A stretch of DNA of 64,000 bases from Flavimaribacter sp039888615 (GCA_039888615.1 JBDQQS010000021.1), one strand, 5' to 3'. Counted from the first letter of the stretch, positions 43,567 through 52,479 are shown. The notes: generated from the letters alone by a model not told the origin. Translations and numbers: made by a program.

Positions 43567-44670
43567 ATGAAAATCAAGAGCCTGCTTCTCGGCTCCGCTG
43601 CAGCACTGTTTGCAGCCTCTGGCGCATCCGCAGCCGACGCCATTATCGCTGCTGAGCCGGAACCCGTTGAATATGTCCGCGTCTGCGACGCGTTCGGCAA
43701 CGGCTACTTCTACATCCCGGGCACCGAAACCTGCCTTCGCATCAGCGGTTATGTCTGGTTCCAGGTTGGCGCGACGAACGTCAGCTGGGAAGACGAGTAT
43801 GACGACAGCTGGGAAAACAGCACACGTGCTCGCGTCAACATCGACGCTCGGTCTGATACGGAATGGGGCGAACTCGCTTCCCGTATCCGTCTTCAGGGCA
43901 CTTGGGGCACAAACACTGATGGCCCTGATCTGATCGACCAGGCCTGGATCCGTCTCGGCGGCCTGTTCATGGGTTACTCAGAATCCTACTGGGTAAACGC
44001 CTACAACACCGGCCCGACGAACTTCGGTTCGCACTCCTGGGACGGCATGGGTTACGGCTACCAGCAGCGTCACCAGATCGGTTACACCTTCAACACCGGC
44101 AACTTCTACATCGCTGGTTCAGTTGAAGACAATCAAGGCACCGACTGGACGCCGAACTTCGTTGGTAAGGTCGGCGGCGCACTTGGCCCGGTTAACCTCT
44201 TCGTGAAAGCTGGTTACGACGCTGACACCGAGAACGCTGGTTACGGCGCTGGCTTGGTCACAGACGTTGGCTCTGCTGGTAACTTCATCCTCTATGGTTA
44301 CTATGCTGAAGGCGCAACTGCTTACGGTGGTAACAAGAGCTTCGCAGCCGACACCGGCACCGGCCTCTGCACCTTCGGTGGTCTGGGCGTATTCTCCAAC
44401 TGTCAGCTTACTCCTGAGTGGTCAGTCCTCGGTTCGTTCCGTTGGCAGTTCACGCCTGAGTTCTCCGCTTCTATCGGCGGTCAGTACTTCGGCGACTTCT
44501 ACTTCCCGGCTTCGACGGTCAGCACTGGCATCGACGCTTGGCAGGCAGAACTTGAACTGGTCTGGACTCCGGTCACGGACTTCGAAATCCGTGCTTACAT
44601 CCAGTACTTCGACGCCGATCAGGTGGGCGAAATCACGACCGGCTTCCTGCGTTTCACGCGCAGCTTCTAA
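43567..44670 (+). CDS. Brucella Omp2-type porin, copy 1
   Basis: A 367-residue outer-membrane porin (porin_2 family). Signal peptide MKIKSLLLGSAAALFAASGA with cleavage near ASA-AD. A conserved N-terminal region has cysteines C40 and C56 flanking YFYIPGTET, then amphipathic strands (LRISGYVWFQVGA; ARVNIDARSDTEWGELASRI) and the terminal aromatic strand GFLRFTRSF. It forms a trimeric 16-strand diffusion channel. Its first 200 or so coding bases and the last coding bases match the inverted porin 2 almost base for base; extracellular-loop segments differ. GGAGG precedes the ATG. Confidence 0.93.
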   Translation: MKIKSLLLGSAAALFAASGASAADAIIAAEPEPVEYVRVCDAFGNGYFYIPGTETCLRISGYVWFQVGATNVSWEDEYDDSWENSTRARVNIDARSDTEWGELASRIRLQGTWGTNTDGPDLIDQAWIRLGGLFMGYSESYWVNAYNTGPTNFGSHSWDGMGYGYQQRHQIGYTFNTGNFYIAGSVEDNQGTDWTPNFVGKVGGALGPVNLFVKAGYDADTENAGYGAGLVTDVGSAGNFILYGYYAEGATAYGGNKSFAADTGTGLCTFGGLGVFSNCQLTPEWSVLGSFRWQFTPEFSASIGGQYFGDFYFPASTVSTGIDAWQAELELVWTPVTDFEIRAYIQYFDADQVGEITTGFLRFTRSF

Positions 44671-44692
44671 GTCAGTCTGAACCACAGTCAAA

Positions 44693-44725
44693 GAAGCCCG
44701 GTAGCATCTGCTACCGGGCTTTTTC
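44693..44725 (+). terminator. Intrinsic terminator of porin 1
   Basis: AGCCCGGTAGC-ATCT-GCTACCGGGCT is a perfect 11-bp stem with a tetraloop followed by TTTTC. Confidence 0.9.
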
Positions 44726-44746
44726 GTGCGATATGTTTGTCGCCGT

Positions 44747-44787
44747 GATCCGGCCTTGTCCCTTTCGGACAAGGCCGGATCTTTTTT
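44747..44787 (+). terminator. Second strong hairpin, overlaps recombinase stop
   Basis: GATCCGGCCTTGTCC (44747-44761) and GGACAAGGCCGGATC (44767-44781) pair perfectly over 15 bp with loop CTTTC, followed by six T (44782-44787). The T-run includes the stop codon of the minus-strand recombinase. As a plus-strand terminator it is redundant with the one 22 bp upstream, so it could instead mark an element end or attachment site. Confidence 0.75.
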
Positions 44788-45625
44788 AGTGGGTCATGTT
44801 GTTGAGCGCGTCAGCGCACACATCCAGATGCTTTGGCGACAAATGGGCGTAGCGCAAGGTCATGCTGAGCGTCCTGTGTCCCAGGAATTCCTGGATCCTC
44901 TTGATATCGACGCCAGACTGGGCAAGCCGCGACGCGCATGTGTGCCGCAGCACGTGGGGCACGACTTGCGGATCATTGCGCATCGTGGTCCGGCTCTTGG
45001 CCAAGTTCCAGCCGTCACGAAATTTTGGATAGGGGATGTCCTGAAACGGACCGCAATGCGCGCGCTCCTGATTCCTCACCTCTTTAACGACACTCTGAGC
45101 CCTGCGGCTGAGTGGAATGGTTCGTGGACGATGAGACTTGGTTTCCCAGAAGGTCGTATGTCCAGGTTCGATGTCGGCCCAGTTGAGTTTCAGGGCTTCG
45201 CCAATGCGCGCGCCGGTTTCAGCCAGGAAGCGTGAAAGCTGCGCATATTTTCTGTCTTCCATCTCCAGTTCACCCAGCAGATCGGCTTCCTCTTCCTGCG
45301 TCAGGAAACGGATCCGACCATTGCGTTCCGGCAGTTTCTGAAAATCCGGAAGGTTGACGAGAAAGCCGTTCTTTTGATGCTTTCGCAGCAATTTCGAAAG
45401 ACTGGCAAATTTGCGATTGATGGTCGAGTTCCTGTTTCCTTTTTTTCGGAACTCGATCGTCAAGGCGTCAAGAAGCTCGTTGTCGAACTCCCGCTGATTA
45501 TTGATAGTCATAAATCGATGCATCTCGTCGATATAGGATCGGCAGGCCTCCTTGTGCTTGCCGGGTTCCCACAGCAAATCGCCGTAGCGCTCCCATAGAT
45601 CGAGAAGATGATAATCCATATGCAT
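44786..45625 (-). CDS. Tyrosine recombinase (integrase family)
   Basis: A 279-residue site-specific recombinase with an N-terminal core-binding domain (about 1-100) and a complete catalytic domain: R140 (ETGARIGEAL), K163 (ETKSHRPRT), H224 and R227 (HVLRHTCASRL), H250 (FLGHRTLSMT) and nucleophile Y259 (LRYAHLS). All six expected residues are present, so it should be active. GGAGTG precedes the ATG. It is the only gene between two inverted, convergent porin copies and lies antisense to the porin 1 direction. Phage integrase, genomic-island integrase or dedicated invertase are all possible; no excisionase or phage genes are adjacent. Confidence 0.93.
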   Translation of the reverse strand: MHMDYHLLDLWERYGDLLWEPGKHKEACRSYIDEMHRFMTINNQREFDNELLDALTIEFRKKGNRNSTINRKFASLSKLLRKHQKNGFLVNLPDFQKLPERNGRIRFLTQEEEADLLGELEMEDRKYAQLSRFLAETGARIGEALKLNWADIEPGHTTFWETKSHRPRTIPLSRRAQSVVKEVRNQERAHCGPFQDIPYPKFRDGWNLAKSRTTMRNDPQVVPHVLRHTCASRLAQSGVDIKRIQEFLGHRTLSMTLRYAHLSPKHLDVCADALNNMTH

Positions 45626-45767
45626 TTACACACTCCGCGCCTGTTGAATTAACGACCAAGGCAATAGCTTAAATATCGGTTGTGTAAAATATGGATGCGT
45701 ATATTTAGTTGTATAAAGTCACATCTGGAGACCCGGCAGTCTCGACTGCCAGGTCCAATCTCTTGGT

Positions 45768-45784
45768 CAAAACGGTTCGTTTTG
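45768..45784. repeat. 7-bp inverted repeat near porin 2 end
   Basis: CAAAACG-GTT-CGTTTTG lies between the recombinase start and the porin 2 stop. Next to it, GACCcGGCAGTC-TC-GACTGCCaGGTC (about 45730-45755) is a second dyad. Either may end the porin 2 transcript or be recombinase target sites; there is no clear T-run. Confidence 0.45.
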
Positions 45785-45852
45785 GTGGGCTGCCCCGAAG
45801 AACAGCGTTGTCACGTCAAGCGAACCGTTCCTCTTTCAGCCTTCAGACCGGC

Positions 45853-46968
45853 TTAGAAGCTACGCGTGAAGCGCAGGAAGCCGGTCGTGATATCGCCGAT
45901 ATCATCGGAGTCGAAGTACTGAACGTAAGCACGGATTTCGAAGTCCGTGATCGGGGTCCAGACCAGTTCGAGTTCGGCCTGCCAGGCGTCAATACCAGTG
46001 CTGATATTCTGGTAGGTAGTTCCGGCCGGGTAATAGAAATCACCAAAATATTGACCACCGATCGACGCCGAGAATTCAGGCGTGAACTGCCACCGGAACG
46101 AACCGAGGACCGACCATTCAGGCGTTACCGAACAATTTGCAAAGGAAAGTACGCCAAACAGACATTCACCGGTGGCCGTATCGGTCTTGAAGCTCTTGTT
46201 GCCGCCATATGCGGTGGCGCCGTCCGGAGCATAGTAGCCGTACAGGATGAAGTTACCGGCGGAGCCGATGTCCGTCACCAGACCGGCGCCGTAACCGGCG
46301 TTGCCTGTGTCGTCGTCATATCCGCCTTTGACAAAGACGTTGACCGGGCCGAATGCGCCCCCGATCTTGCCAACGAAGTTCGGCGTCCAGTCGGAATTGT
46401 CGTTATCCTCAACAGAACCAGCGATGTAGAAGTTGCCGGTGTTGAAGGTGTAACCGATCTGCTGGCGCTGCTGATAGCCGTAACCCATACCGTCCCAGGA
46501 GTGCGAACCGAAGTTCGTCGGGCCGGTGTTGTAAGCGTTTACCCAGTAGGATTCCGAATAGCCCATGAACAGGCCGCCGAGGCGGATCCAGCCCTGGTCA
46601 ACGCCGACAGGTCCGTCGCCATTGTCTCCGAAAGTGCCCTGAAGACGGATGCGGGAAGCAAGTTCGCCCCATTCCGTGTCAGACCGAGCGTCGATGTTGA
46701 CGCGAGCACGAGTGCTGTTTTCCCAGCTGTCGTCATAGCTGGAATCGTAGCTCACATTGGTTGCGCCAACCTGGAACCAGACATAACCGCTGATGCGAAG
46801 GCAGGTTTCGGTGCCCGGGATGTAGAAGTAGCCGTTGCCGAACGCGTCGCAGACGCGGACATATTCAACGGGTTCCGGCTCGGCAGCGATGATGGCATCG
46901 GCTGCGGATGCGCCAGAGGCTGCAAACAGTGCTGCAGCGGAGCCGAGAAGCAGGCTCTTGATTTTCAT
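45853..46968 (-). CDS. Brucella Omp2-type porin, copy 2
   Basis: A 371-residue paralogue of porin 1 in inverted orientation, sharing the identical signal peptide, C40/C56 region, most strands and the terminal GFLRFTRSF. Differences cluster in segments that should be surface loops: YDSSYDDSW against WEDEYDDSW, GTFGDNGDGPVGVDQGW against GTWGTNTDGPDLIDQAW, and an added YQN before ISTGIDAW. Such a pattern fits ongoing gene conversion of the framework with diversified loops. The promoter side has TTGACA at 47032-47027 (minus strand) upstream of an A/T-rich stretch. Confidence 0.93.
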   Translation of the reverse strand: MKIKSLLLGSAAALFAASGASAADAIIAAEPEPVEYVRVCDAFGNGYFYIPGTETCLRISGYVWFQVGATNVSYDSSYDDSWENSTRARVNIDARSDTEWGELASRIRLQGTFGDNGDGPVGVDQGWIRLGGLFMGYSESYWVNAYNTGPTNFGSHSWDGMGYGYQQRQQIGYTFNTGNFYIAGSVEDNDNSDWTPNFVGKIGGAFGPVNVFVKGGYDDDTGNAGYGAGLVTDIGSAGNFILYGYYAPDGATAYGGNKSFKTDTATGECLFGVLSFANCSVTPEWSVLGSFRWQFTPEFSASIGGQYFGDFYYPAGTTYQNISTGIDAWQAELELVWTPITDFEIRAYVQYFDSDDIGDITTGFLRFTRSF

Positions 46969-47134
46969 TTTCTGACCTCCAGTCAGAATATGGAAGCCTG
47001 CAGTATTTTTTTAATAAGCTATTGTTTGTCAAAAGCTTTTCAATTTCATGGATTCAAAGGATAATTTTTTGGCGCTTTCTCACACCGGAAAAAGGCCCGC
47101 CAGGCAAGGAAATTGCGCGCGCTCGGGACTGGAA

Positions 47135-47476
47135 TCAGTCGCCAAAAGCGTCCTGAAGCCTCAGTTGGCTTGCGAAATCCCCGAATTCGGTGTCGCCGCG
47201 GCTATCGAACTGGAGGCCCGCGCGGCTGCCTGTCTCGTCGCCGCCAGACCTGCTCGACGTCCCGAACTGGGTCGAAACGTAACCGCTGACGCGCAGGCAG
47301 GTTTTCGTGCCCGGAACCAGCGCATAGCCTTCGCCATAGGAAGCACAAACGCTGTTATCTTCCTCATATTCAAAGGAATCCAGCGAATCGAACGTCAACT
47401 CCTCATCCGCGAAAGCGTTGGAACAGCTCAAAACACCGAATGTCAAAACGGCCGCAGAGAGAGATTTCGTAAACAT
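47135..47476 (-). CDS. Truncated porin paralogue (N-terminal part only)
   Basis: A 113-residue protein with a signal peptide (MFTKSLSAAVLTFGVLSCSN, cut near AFA-DE) and a region matching the porin N-terminus: C44 and C60 spaced 16 apart as C40/C56 in the full porins, followed by LRVSGYVSTQFG, LQFDSRGDTEFGDFASQLRLQ and an early stop at DAFGD. It ends where the full porins continue for another 250 residues. It has its own AAAGGC site. Either a pseudogene or a small secreted protein kept for another reason; sequence divergence is high compared with the two full copies. Confidence 0.75.
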   Translation of the reverse strand: MFTKSLSAAVLTFGVLSCSNAFADEELTFDSLDSFEYEEDNSVCASYGEGYALVPGTKTCLRVSGYVSTQFGTSSRSGGDETGSRAGLQFDSRGDTEFGDFASQLRLQDAFGD

Positions 47477-47594
47477 ACAACGCCTTTCGCCGATACCGCC
47501 CGTCCAGCAAGACGGGCCAGGATCCGTGTGAAAGACAATGCGCGGTGATTCTGGTGATTTCAAGTCCACCGGCCGGATTGGAGGCCAGCGCCCG

Positions 47595-47861
47595 TCAGTG
47601 CATCGTCATCCACTCGCGAGCAGAACGCAGCGCGGAAGCGAGTTCGCCCTTGCTCATAGTCTTGGCCAGATCGGCGCGCAATTCCGCAGCCCTCTCCGAG
47701 CCCTTGATGGCTGCTATGTTGAACCATTTGTGGGCTGCGACGTAGTCCAGGGGACAATCGCGACCGATCGCATACATCATTCCCATTTCACAGAAAATAT
47801 CGGCTTCCGCCTTGCCGCCTGCCACTGCTAGCTGCTGATCGAGCATTTCGTAACGCGCCAT
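47595..47861 (-). CDS. Sel1-repeat-like small protein
   Basis: An 88-residue protein made of Sel1/TPR-like helices: EADIFCEMGMMYAIGRDCPLDYVAAHKWFNIAAIKG (family pattern in parts) followed by ELRADLAKTMSKGELASALRSAREW. The segment DYVAAHKWFNIAA is the diagnostic Sel1-type helix. Similar short proteins are widespread in Hyphomicrobiales; no function is known. GGGGA lies upstream of the ATG. Confidence 0.75.
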   Translation of the reverse strand: MARYEMLDQQLAVAGGKAEADIFCEMGMMYAIGRDCPLDYVAAHKWFNIAAIKGSERAAELRADLAKTMSKGELASALRSAREWMTMH

Positions 47862-48249
47862 CTTCTTGTCCCCGTTGGTTCGTTTGTCTTGCCTGTTAAA
47901 CTTCCGAGAGAGCCCCGGTTCTTGCCGGTTTGTCCGGCGTTTTGTTGATGAGGCGAGTGTGCACGCAGCCGCTGAATCCGGTGTTAAACAGCATGATTAA
48001 CTGGAGGAAAACAAAACTCAAACGATTGGTAAATTTGGTTTTTTGTTAAACATCGCAGCGCCCGGCTTTGCGCGGTTTCGCAATGAATTTAATAAAATTG
48101 CAGGAATTCGAATTGAAACCCTTTGCTAACCACAGCGAAAGGCGGCGTCGTAAAATTTCTTCATTCCGCGTCCGGATGTGACCGATTGGCAGCCGACAGA
48201 ATTCCCGATATCGTCGTCCGCAAGACCCTGAATGTGGAGGAGAAATGAT
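47862..48249. other. Intergenic, AT-rich
   Basis: About 390 bp. TTAAACA recurs (near 47982 and 48045) within an AT-rich stretch that probably carries promoters. No open frame with a ribosome-binding site was seen. Confidence 0.4.
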
Positions 48250-48600
48250 ATGTTCAGACGGTTGCTTATCTGCGCGCTGCTTCCCGGATTGCTATTCGCG
48301 CCTTCGGCCCTGGCCGCCGACGCCATACAAGGAAACTGGACGACGGAGTCCGGGGAAACAGCCTCAATCGCGCCTTGCGGCAGCGGAAATTTCTGCATCA
48401 CGCTGAAAACCGGCTCCTATGCAGGCAAGAAGATCGGCACGCTCGCCAATAGCGGCGGCGTCTACAAGGGCAAGATCACGGATCCTGCTGACGACAAGAC
48501 CTACAGCGGCAAGGCGTCGATCTCCGGCGCAACGCTCAAGATGAGCGGTTGCGTGCTTGCCGGCCTGATTTGCCGCTCCCAGAACTGGAAAAGGCAGTAG
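48250..48600 (+). CDS. DUF2147-family secreted protein
   Basis: A 116-residue protein with signal peptide MFRRLLICALLPGLLFAPSA (cut near ALA-AD) and the DUF2147 beta-barrel pattern: GNWTTESGETASIAPCGSG, the cysteine pair APC...FC, DPADDKTYSGKASISG and the ending MSGCVLAGLICRSQNWKR. It is a lipocalin-like periplasmic protein of unknown function. GGAGGAG precedes the ATG. Confidence 0.87.
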   Translation: MFRRLLICALLPGLLFAPSALAADAIQGNWTTESGETASIAPCGSGNFCITLKTGSYAGKKIGTLANSGGVYKGKITDPADDKTYSGKASISGATLKMSGCVLAGLICRSQNWKRQ

Positions 48601-48625
48601 GAAGCAATTCTCAAGACAGCGGGCG

Positions 48626-49336
48626 TCAGCGTCGCGCCCGTTGTCCAAAGAGAACCTTCTGGACTTCCTTGTCATCGGCAAGGTTCGCCTGGCGGCGCTT
48701 GTCCTTGCCGACTTCCGTTCCCCTGATTACGGCCGGGCGCGCCCGCATCGTTTCGAACCAGCGCTTGAGATTCGGAAACTCGTCGAGATCCTGACCCTGG
48801 CGCTCGTAAGGCATGACCCAGCCGATACACGCCATGTCGGCGATCGAATAGTCGCCGGCCAGGAATTCGCGATCCTTCAACCGCGTATCCATGACGCCAT
48901 AGAGACGGTTCACCTCGTTCGTGTATCTGTCGATGGCGTAGGACACCTTCTCCGGAGCATATTGTCTGAAATGATGGGCCTGGCCGGCCATCGGGCCAAG
49001 ACCGCCCATCTGCCAGAAAAGCCATTCATCGACGGCGACACGCACGCGCTCGTCCGACGGATAGAAACGACCAAACTTGCGGCCGAGATATTGCAGGATT
49101 GCGCCGGATTCGAACACCGATATCGGTTCGCCGCCCGGACCTTCCGGGTCAATGATCGCCGGCATCCGGTTATTTGGAGCGATCTTCAGGAATTCCGGCT
49201 GGAACTGTTCCCCCTTGCCGATGTGCACGTACTTCACGTCGTAGGGACATTCGAGTTCCTCGAGCATGATGGAAATCTTCCAGCCATTCGGCGTGGGCCA
49301 GTAGTACAGTTCGATCGGGCTGGTCTGCTTGGTCAT
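48626..49336 (-). CDS. Glutathione S-transferase, YfcG/YghU (Nu) type
   Basis: A 236-residue GST: ELYYWPTPNGWKISIMLEEL (N-terminal thioredoxin fold with the TPNG motif of Nu-class/Ure2-like enzymes), PNNRMPAIIDPEG (cis-proline), SVFESGAILQYLG (glutathione contact). The helical domain includes FLAGDYSIADMACIGWVMPY. Nu-class enzymes reduce disulfides and peroxides using two glutathiones. Monocistronic. Confidence 0.9.
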   Translation of the reverse strand: MTKQTSPIELYYWPTPNGWKISIMLEELECPYDVKYVHIGKGEQFQPEFLKIAPNNRMPAIIDPEGPGGEPISVFESGAILQYLGRKFGRFYPSDERVRVAVDEWLFWQMGGLGPMAGQAHHFRQYAPEKVSYAIDRYTNEVNRLYGVMDTRLKDREFLAGDYSIADMACIGWVMPYERQGQDLDEFPNLKRWFETMRARPAVIRGTEVGKDKRRQANLADDKEVQKVLFGQRARR

Positions 49337-49709
49337 GGGAAGCTCCGCAAATTGTAATGTTACTCACTTAGTGCACCGGAGGGACTTCGTGAAGCAAGGG
49401 GGCGATCCGGTCAGAAAAAAGAGATGAACGGCGGATGGAACGGTCGTGTTTCTGCACTGGGCCTGGTCTGTCCATGGGAACATTGCCTTCGCGTCATTTC
49501 ATCGGAGTCGCTGCGACCTGCCATATCATTGTCGCGCCGGCTATCCATTCCGCGCATTCTCCGTCACACGAGCGCCCCGGGTCGCCGCGCCGCAACCGTA
49601 TCACACCATTCCGGTCGCTCGGTCCGGCCGTTTCAAATGCTGCTCAAAAATTGGTCAGTGAGACAGTGTTTGTCGTTTAAATGCCATGCCGTCACGACTA
49701 TATTGGAGC
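49337..49709. other. Intergenic, no supported gene
   Basis: About 370 bp between a GST and the divergent AMP nucleosidase. Several plus-strand frames of 60-130 codons begin here but lack ribosome-binding sites and protein-like composition. No repeat was seen. Confidence 0.4.
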
Positions 49710-51215
49710 ATGGACAAGAGAATCAAACATCACGAACATATCTCGATCGTATCGCCTCCGGAGATCCCGGACGCCTCGTATTCCGATGCGCGGGAAGCGG
49801 TCGACGCGATTGAGGCCATCTATAATCGAAACGTCAATTTCCTGCGTAAGAAATTTCTATCGCTGGGCGCCGGCAAGGATTTCGAGCTCTGCCGGCATCG
49901 CGCCTATTATCCGCAGGTCTCCCTTTCGACCTCGACTTTTTCGCAGGTCGATTCGCGCCTCGCATTTGGCCATGTTCCGGCTCCGGGAAATTATACAGCA
50001 ACCATAACCCGTCCCGATCTGTTCAGATCCTATCTGGAAAAACAGCTTGATCTGTTGATCCGAAACCACAATGTTCAGCTGCAGATTGGCGAATCGGATA
50101 CGCCGATCCCGCTGCATTTCGCCATGGGCGACGACACGATTGCGGAAGCCGCCATGGCCAATCCGATCACCACGCCGCTGCGCGATCTCTTCGACACGCC
50201 CGACCTTACCATCACCAACGACGCCATCGTCAACGGCACCTACGACATAGACAATGCGGACCAACTTCCGCTTGCCGCCTTCACGGCCCAGCGGGTCGAC
50301 TATTCACTGGCGCGTCTGTCGCATTACACGGCCACGCGCGCCGAGCATTTCCAGAACTTCGTCCTGTTCACGAACTATCAGTTCTATATCGATGAATTCT
50401 GCGAGCACGCGCGCGAACTGATGCGCAATGGCGGCGGCGGCTACTCCGCATTCGTCGAACCCGGCAATGTGGAAACCCGCGCCGGCCAGGATTCGCCGAC
50501 AGATCCGAAAACCGCCGTGCGCATGCCCCAAATGCCCGCCTACCACCTCAAGAAGGAAGGCCATGGCGGCATTACCATGGTCAATATCGGCATCGGCCCG
50601 TCAAACGCGAAAACCATCACGGACCATGTTGCGGTGTTGCGGCCCCATGCCTGGCTGATGCTCGGCCATTGCGCCGGACTGCGCAACACGCAACGGCTCG
50701 GAGACTATGTGCTCGCCCACGCCTATGTTCGCGAGGATCATGTGCTCGACGACGATCTGCCGGTCTGGGTGCCGATACCGGCGCTCGCCGAAATACAGGT
50801 AGCGCTGCAGGAAGCCGTCGCAGACGTCACCGGCTTCGAAGGGTATGACCTGAAACGCATCATGCGCACCGGCACCGTTGCCACCATCGACAACAGGAAC
50901 TGGGAGCTGGTTGACCAGAGTGGTCCGGTGAAACGCCTCTCCCAATCGCGCGCCATTGCGCTCGACATGGAATCGGCGACCATCGCCGCAAACGGCTTCC
51001 GTTTCAGAGTGCCCTACGGCACGCTTCTGTGCATCTCGGACAAGCCGCTGCACGGCGAACTCAAACTGCCCGGCATGGCGACCGAGTTCTATCGAAAGCA
51101 GGTCAACCAGCATCTGAAAATCGGAATTCTGGCGCTGGAAAAACTCGCGGAAATGCCGCCGGAGCGTCTTCATTCCCGCAAGCTCAGAAGCTTCTTCGAG
51201 CCGGCTTTTCAGTAA
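49710..51215 (+). CDS. amn: AMP nucleosidase
   Basis: A 501-residue enzyme hydrolysing AMP to adenine and ribose-5-phosphate. The AMN N-terminal domain includes RHRAYYPQVSLSTSTFSQVDSRLAFGHVPAPG (in part) and HFAMGDDT; the phosphorylase-fold C-terminal domain has MPAYHLKKEGHGGITMVNIGIGPSNAKTITDHVAVLRPHAWLMLGHCAGL (family pattern) and LDMESATIAANGFRF with the conserved ME and final SDKPLHGELK. The length agrees with E. coli Amn plus a short extension. The start is uncertain between 49686 and 49710. Confidence 0.93.
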   Translation: MDKRIKHHEHISIVSPPEIPDASYSDAREAVDAIEAIYNRNVNFLRKKFLSLGAGKDFELCRHRAYYPQVSLSTSTFSQVDSRLAFGHVPAPGNYTATITRPDLFRSYLEKQLDLLIRNHNVQLQIGESDTPIPLHFAMGDDTIAEAAMANPITTPLRDLFDTPDLTITNDAIVNGTYDIDNADQLPLAAFTAQRVDYSLARLSHYTATRAEHFQNFVLFTNYQFYIDEFCEHARELMRNGGGGYSAFVEPGNVETRAGQDSPTDPKTAVRMPQMPAYHLKKEGHGGITMVNIGIGPSNAKTITDHVAVLRPHAWLMLGHCAGLRNTQRLGDYVLAHAYVREDHVLDDDLPVWVPIPALAEIQVALQEAVADVTGFEGYDLKRIMRTGTVATIDNRNWELVDQSGPVKRLSQSRAIALDMESATIAANGFRFRVPYGTLLCISDKPLHGELKLPGMATEFYRKQVNQHLKIGILALEKLAEMPPERLHSRKLRSFFEPAFQ

Positions 51216-51216
51216 C

Positions 51217-52479
51217 CTATGCTGGCGCGACGCCGTCCCGCCAGTTCGGATCCAGCCGGCTGATGCTGCGGTGACGCCGCCACAGCAGCGCGACCATGAC
51301 GAGCGCCATGGCGCAGGCGCCCATGCCGATCATAAGCGGGAAACCCGGATTGATCGACATCGTGGCGCCGCCGATGAATGAAGAGGACCCGGAGCCGATT
51401 GTGTAGAGGGCGATCGCCACGCCCATGACCCATCCCTGTTCTGTCCCGTTCACGCTTTGGGAGAACATCGACAGCAAAGTCGGATAGGCGAACGAAAACG
51501 CGCCGATCAACGGAATGACGAGAACAAAGGCGAGCAGCGGCCATGGATTGACGAGAAGCGCCGCCATCGCGGCGATCATGACGATGACGGTGACCACGAT
51601 CACCTGAGCCTGTGTTGCGCGGGCTGCGACAGGGCCTACCAGAAACGCGCTGATAAATCCCATGGTCGCACCCATGACGATCATGACGGCGCTGTTTTGA
51701 ACGGTGTCGAAATGGAAGCGCGTAAACAGGAAGTCGCTCATGAAAATGAAGCAGGCGTTGAAGCCCATCACCGCGAAGAAGAACACCGGCGCCAGCCGCA
51801 AAGTGACCGGATGTTCGAGGATCCGCCAGAGCGTCAAAAACACCTCCGAAAGACCGAAATCGATTGCGCGCCGCCTGGCCAGCGTTTCGGAGAAAAACAC
51901 CGAAATCAGCACGATATTGACCGCAATCAGCAAAATCGCGGTGTAGAGCGGCCATTGTAACGAAGCGTATGCCCCCATCACCGCCTTGTCGCTGAAGACG
52001 CCGGTAAAGAGCGGGCCTGTCACCAAACCGAGCGCGACCGCGCCGCCGATATATCCCATCAGCCGCGCCTTCTGCCTGTCGTCATCGCACTGATCGATCA
52101 GCGCGGCTTGTGCAATCGGCTGGTTGCCGGCCGTGAAGCCTCCAACAATTCGACCGATAACGAGAAGCGTCAGGCTGGCGGTCTCAAGCGCCATAACGGT
52201 GCAGGCATAGGTGGCCAGTGCGCCCACAAGACAAATCAGGATGCAGATCTTGCGGCCGATATAGTCCGAGAGTTTGGAGATAAAAGCCGCCCCGAAGAAC
52301 CAGGCCGTAAAAAACAGGCCGAGTACGATTCCGAAGCGCATTTCGCGTGAGGCCGCCGACATGGATTTCGGCAGGAAATCCTGGGCCGGATCGAGCATGA
52401 TCGAGCTTAGAAGCGGGAACAGAAGCCCCTGCCCCAGAATGTCGATATAGACAACGAACAGGAGCGCCAGTCTCGCCAT
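51217..52479 (-). CDS. MFS transporter
   Basis: A 420-residue major-facilitator protein with 12 predicted helices. Motif A-like SKLSDYIGRKICIL lies between helices 2 and 3, and LMGYIGGAVALGLVTGPLFTGVFSD is helix 5 with the motif-C glycines of drug/H+ antiporters. Substrate unknown; drug or metabolite efflux is the family default. Convergent with amn (1 bp apart). Confidence 0.88.
   Translation of the reverse strand: MARLALLFVVYIDILGQGLLFPLLSSIMLDPAQDFLPKSMSAASREMRFGIVLGLFFTAWFFGAAFISKLSDYIGRKICILICLVGALATYACTVMALETASLTLLVIGRIVGGFTAGNQPIAQAALIDQCDDDRQKARLMGYIGGAVALGLVTGPLFTGVFSDKAVMGAYASLQWPLYTAILLIAVNIVLISVFFSETLARRRAIDFGLSEVFLTLWRILEHPVTLRLAPVFFFAVMGFNACFIFMSDFLFTRFHFDTVQNSAVMIVMGATMGFISAFLVGPVAARATQAQVIVVTVIVMIAAMAALLVNPWPLLAFVLVIPLIGAFSFAYPTLLSMFSQSVNGTEQGWVMGVAIALYTIGSGSSSFIGGATMSINPGFPLMIGMGACAMALVMVALLWRRHRSISRLDPNWRDGVAPA

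Noticed and set aside
35970..45625. A complete integrative element running from tRNA-Ser to the tyrosine recombinase
   Set aside because: No duplicate of the tRNA 3' end was found by eye, the recombinase is embedded between porins, and housekeeping genes (rpsU, csp) lie inside the interval.
45709..47064. 451-codon plus-strand open frame
   Set aside because: Antisense to porin 2; the porin has signal peptide, strands and terminal aromatic residue.
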